From Druceiella hillmani (lineage: Eukaryota > Arthropoda > Insecta > Lepidoptera > Hepialidae): a stretch of 64,000 nucleotides of DNA. Location of the stretch: positions 13,465,501 to 13,529,500 of the forward strand of contig JAYKKI010000037.1 of the NCBI GenBank assembly GCA_039881145.1, in the 5' to 3' direction. The notes under the pieces are model-generated. The model saw nothing but the letters and a program-made list of their open reading frames with translations. It was not told the DNA's origin and did not search any database. Positions 60,130 to 64,000 of this stretch are shown here, in pieces. Each line of letters begins with the position of its first letter. The first letter of the stretch is position 1. A program made the translations under genes and the position numbers.

Positions 60130-63060
60130 AACGATTATTTTTAAAATGTAATAGTTTATTTGTTATGATTTTAAGCTGTTAGTTCAATATATCGTCTTGA
60201 TGTTACGGTAATTGGCTGATAACATTGTGTTAAGTCAACGTATTTTCTTGAAATTATTGCGATTAAATGATAACGCTATACACATCTAACATATAACTTT
60301 GCATCGCAATGTCTAAATTATATTTAACAAAACAAGTGTTATCATAATTATCATGGGATTATTAGAAGATATATGAGTCAATGGAATAAACCGAAATAAT
60401 AAAACGATTTGCTTTGTTCCTTCTCATGCTGTCTTACAGAGATAACTCCTAATTATTTAACAATTACTTAGTAAACATACAGAAATGTTATTAGACTGAA
60501 TCATTTAAAATACCTCATGTTGAAATTGAAACGATAAGGGTACATAATCAATAATGGAGTTTACGACTGATTACAGCTTAAATTGAATAACAATAAATCG
60601 TGATCATTACTTTAAATCTTCAGTTACATTAATAACTTAGCGATTCATTCATTCTGAACTATTATAAAGGCGGTAATTTACTTTATCTCAATTTACTGAT
60701 GTAGACCAGCCTGTATAACTGACGATTAAAAAAATGATTAAAAAAATTATCTGCCCGCCAATTTTGACAGGACGCAAAGTCGAAACTGGTGAACACATAA
60801 TTTTTTTTTAAATTTGGATATATATAATATGCGTATATTCAGATTGATATACAACGAAGAAGATCCTCACTATATTGATAATTATTCTATGTAAATAAAT
60901 ATGTTTTTATTATTTTAATAATAAAATTATAATTAAAGCCAATAAGACTTATAATATTTAAATACGAGAATGGCAACGTTCTGATCAATTATAATATTTT
61001 CTATTAAATACAGTATTTATTTAAGATATTTAATATGAATATAAATGAGGCTAAATTATATTTAAAATTTTAGCTCTCTTATAAAAGAATCACAATAAGC
61101 TGGAAAATTTAATTGAGGCTTACCTTAAACCAGCCCTGTATAATTCCTTATCTATCCTATTAAAATAATATCACCAACAACAAATCACATCACAAAAATG
61201 TCTTATTGATAAAACAATTGTTTTGAACATTTAATTGTTTTGTAAACAAGTGTTTTAATTGTTATACGGTGAATATTAAATTCACATGCCTAATATCTAC
61301 ATCTCAACAGTGCTTCAATATAATCAGAACTAGAAATTTATTATTTTTTGAGCAGAATAGACAGAGAGGAAAAATAAGTTTGTGTAAAGGTTTATTAACA
61401 TATTTTATAAATATAATTAAATCAACAACTACATGTAATGGCAAAAGTTGTTACATATTATTAATGCTAAAGATTAAAATGTTTTTTTAATGTTGCTCTA
61501 CGTAGACTTTTATACACTATCATCACTTTTCCAGATTTATAATTATTAAGTACAGCAGTATCAAAAAAAATTCAATATTGACATTAAATGAATTGAAACA
61601 AATGTGACCCAGTATATATTGAATGACATACTTAAAGAATATCGGCATATGTTTGTAATACAGATTATAAACAGTTTTAAAAATGTCGTACTGAAAAGGT
61701 TTAAATTTTATTATAACTCCTAAACTTGAAATAATTACACTTGTGCTAACGAAAACTATCTAACTCGATAGTTCAAATTCTAGCAAATATTAGTTTTTAT
61801 CGATTTGACTTACGCATATGAGTGGTTCACATTAAATATAAAAAGAAAAAGAAGTAAAAAGAGACGAGAAATAAGTAGAACACTTAGGAATCAATTAGAT
61901 ATTTGCCTGCCCGTCCATTCAGAGTCTACCTTTCAAAGCAATAATATATCATGTGTTAAAGAATTACAGAGATAATTAATAGGATCTAAAAACTAACAAA
62001 AAACATTTGCAGCAAGCCATTGAGGACTCTAAAAAATGCAAATTTTGTATTTTTATCTTTGAAAATAACACATTTAATACTAAAAACTTTAAAATTTCTT
62101 TCTTCCACAGTTCAAGAAGTATTATGCACTGCCATTCTTGCTTTTAGTCACTAACATCCAAAAAATATACAGAGCGATATTAATACATCGTATTAATTTC
62201 AACTGAACCTATATCAAATTGTCTTTTGATTGTTCGATAACTTACATATTCTAAAATTGCTTGGTCAGAAATTTTACATGCAATTAATTTTTAATTAGCA
62301 CGTAAGAGTAGTGAACGACAAATTGTTAAATACGTTGCCTTAATGCTTTGTTGTTGAATGATAATTGCATTTTCTCTATTATTTTTAAGCGGCAAAGTGC
62401 GCATTAAAAATCATGCGCATTTTGATATCAAACTTGTTTTATCTTATTAGGTATTATTGGATTATATTAATGAGGGCAACAATAATCCATACTGGGCCTC
62501 TTATTTCGTTTCAAGATAATTAACTTTGTTTAGAAAAAAAACTACGTTTATTATTTCCGAAAACAATAGTTTTTTTTTATTAATAATCGTTCACTAACTG
62601 ATAATACTGGGTTAAGGAAGATAACATCATAATGCTAATCCAAAAGACATTACAAAATTTATACTTCTCCTAGAGTCCTTCAGAGTTAGCTACAACATGG
62701 ACACTTTTCTCTATTTTTATTCGTCAATTAAAAGTTTTCATATACTTTTTATTTCTGTTATAATCTTGACGATGTGAATCTTATTTGTTATACATCCATG
62801 GGAATACGAAAATTATGAAATATATAAATAAAAATAATTCATTGTGCTACCTAATAATTATAGTTTTACGACTAGTTTACTAAAAAAATTCTATCGTTTC
62901 GTATGTCTATCAAAATTACAGAAACAGCGATATGAAAATGAAACATTACATTATTTTGATACATTTTCTAAAATAAAGAAAAACCAATGAAATCCGATAT
63001 ATTACAAAATGAAAATGTTTGTTCTATTTACACAAAGCAATTGATCTGTTAATGAAATAG
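60130..63060. other. Non-coding stretch between the two genes
   Basis: AT-rich sequence with no supported exon or repeat. It would hold the 3' ends of the two convergent genes, the plus-strand membrane-protein gene on the left and the minus-strand candidate on the right. The frame at 61269-61490 is AT-driven. Confidence 0.5.
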
Positions 63061-63547
63061 TTACGACGTGTATTGGAGACCTAAACCTACACGACTTTGG
63101 CGGCTAAACGGCCGCTGATAGCCACGCACCGATTTCCCACACCTGTAACCTGAATCGTTTTTATTAATATCTATATCTTCATAATATGCATTATTTTTTG
63201 TATATTGCATATTCTGGCACAAACAATCTATTTGGCTACGCATTTCTATTTGGAGACCGATAATCCGGTTGGAAATTTTGATTAAACCTGGCATAAACGT
63301 GTTCTTCAGGAAAAATGATCGATTTGCCTTCGGAGTATCTTTAATATTATATTCTCGAGTTAGCAATAATTTAATTGAATCTTGTATGCTTGGACATGAT
63401 TCTAAATCAATACTGGAACTGCCTAAGATCTTAGTCGTTTCATGAAATCCCATTTTGATTGATTCAAATTCTTTTGATTGATTCGCTCCCTCCAAATTAT
63501 TATATTTTTCAGACAAATCTTCATTGGAAATAAATTCATGCACATTC
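63061..63547 (-). CDS. Terminal exon of an unrecognised gene
   Basis: A minus-strand frame of about 160 codons ends in TAA at 63063-63061. A splice acceptor (ttctctcgtag) ends at 63548, so the exon would begin at 63547 in phase 2. It encodes VHEFISNEDLSEKYNNLEG, then SSSIDLESCPSIQDSIKLLL, ISNRIIGLQIEMRSQIDCLC and a basic C terminus (CGKSVRGYQRPFSRQ, VGLGLQYTS). The composition (Glu, Ser, Asp, Lys, Cys, balanced) differs from the chance frames in the window, and it is the longest non-repeat frame on this strand. A coiled-coil-like stretch lies around residues 85-105. I do not recognise the family. The codon at its listed start is GTG, which is why an upstream exon is more likely than a start here. 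Confidence 0.5.
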
Positions 63548-63570
63548 CTACGAGAGAATTTTGATCCCGA

Positions 63571-63579
63571 ATATATATA

Positions 63580-63637
<58 letters not shown>

Positions 63638-63640
63638 TTA
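63571..63640. repeat. (TA)n plus poly-T tract
   Basis: About 24 TA units with a TGTG break, followed by a run of about 18 T. It lies in the putative 201-bp intron of the minus-strand gene. Confidence 0.95.
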
Positions 63641-63748
63641 ATGTATATAGATGTGTCATCATAAGGATTAAACGTCCAAAAGATAAACCGATTTTGTTTG
63701 GTTGAATTTGTTTTATTATAAAGAGTGTCATAGGATATATAAACCTAC

Positions 63749-63812
63749 AGTTCGGCGAAGACTTGGACTTCCAAGCTGCGACCCATTCGAGCCACCCGCG
63801 GTGTCCATACGC
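63749..63812 (-). CDS. Possible preceding exon of the same gene
   Basis: On the minus strand a good acceptor (aaaattattcag) ends at 63813 and a donor-like ACT|GTAGGT lies at 63749/63748. The 64-bp stretch between is GC-rich. In the phase that matches the next exon it reads VWTPRVARMGRSLEVQVFAE and joins to LNVHEF across a 201-bp intron that contains a (TA)n run and a poly-A tract. Another frame of the same stretch reads MDTAGGSNGSQLGSPSLRRT, which looks like a natural N terminus but does not join in frame. Which is right is open. Confidence 0.35.
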
Positions 63813-64000
63813 CTGAATAATTTTTATAATTTTGTTTTGTACTCAATTATTTTCTCATTTATTTACATTTTTATTTACTTTCTATAAAGTAACTGCCGCC
63901 TTACCTTCAGTTTATGAGCCGTTTACTCATACTAATTTATTTCAAAATTAATTTTTGTAGGATTTATTTAAATTGCATAACAAAAAATAAATAACTCCTT

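Overview
This window looks like gene-poor, AT-rich, repeat-dense DNA from an insect, most likely a moth or butterfly (Lepidoptera). The lepidopteran call rests on recurring repeat tails that I know from established knowledge to be common in that order. These are the 'acggaaccctaaaa'-type tail near 9650, 28800 and 57130, the GACAGACGGACAACAAAGTG-type tail near 57080, and a 'CTCGTAGTGCGAGTTCTACT'-type block near 8300, 11050, 25130, 56660 and 58900. There are also spliced exons with GT..AG borders, long (TA)n microsatellites and several non-LTR retrotransposon remnants. I see no bacterial-type operons, rRNA genes, CRISPR array or convincing tRNA.

Real protein-coding signal is sparse. The best gene is on the + strand in three exons (48269-48423, 53974-54099, 59718-59910). 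Spliced in phase, they encode the membrane-spanning and cytoplasmic C-terminal part of a single-pass membrane protein, 157 codons plus a stop; its 5' exons were not found. A GC-rich, CpG-rich stretch at 37430-37730 is a candidate promoter/5' exon for it or for another gene. At the right edge a second candidate runs on the minus strand (63812-63749 joined to 63547-63061) and ends in a stop; the family is not recognised. Weaker exon-like stretches lie at 14232-14434 and 22150-22991.

The rest is mostly mobile DNA and its debris. In order: a 21-bp hairpin (4739); a pair of ~505-bp inverted copies (7896-8403 and 10978-11482) enclosing an RTE-like tail with a 25-bp minisatellite; a long trinucleotide microsatellite with a strand switch (14683-15350); tandem duplications and a ~128-bp satellite interrupted by an RTE-type ORF2 3' end (16765-18790); a decayed DDE-type transposase gene flanked by ~210-bp direct repeats (19021-21138); a Penelope-like inverted repeat carrying a hammerhead-ribozyme-like fold (21430-21648, second copy 50081-50255); a non-LTR reverse transcriptase pseudogene (23354-24292); a 1.5-kb foldback element holding a 50-bp minisatellite (24729-26250); an RTE-type pseudogene bracketed by an 18-bp direct repeat (33116-34139); a ~600-bp MITE-like element (44886-45490); a 22-bp minisatellite (47731-47937) and a 114-bp tandem array (57462-57802).

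I do not see a multi-gene system acting together. The items most worth following are the hammerhead-like Penelope repeats, the inverted pair that keeps an intact 60-codon frame in both arms, and the two partial genes.
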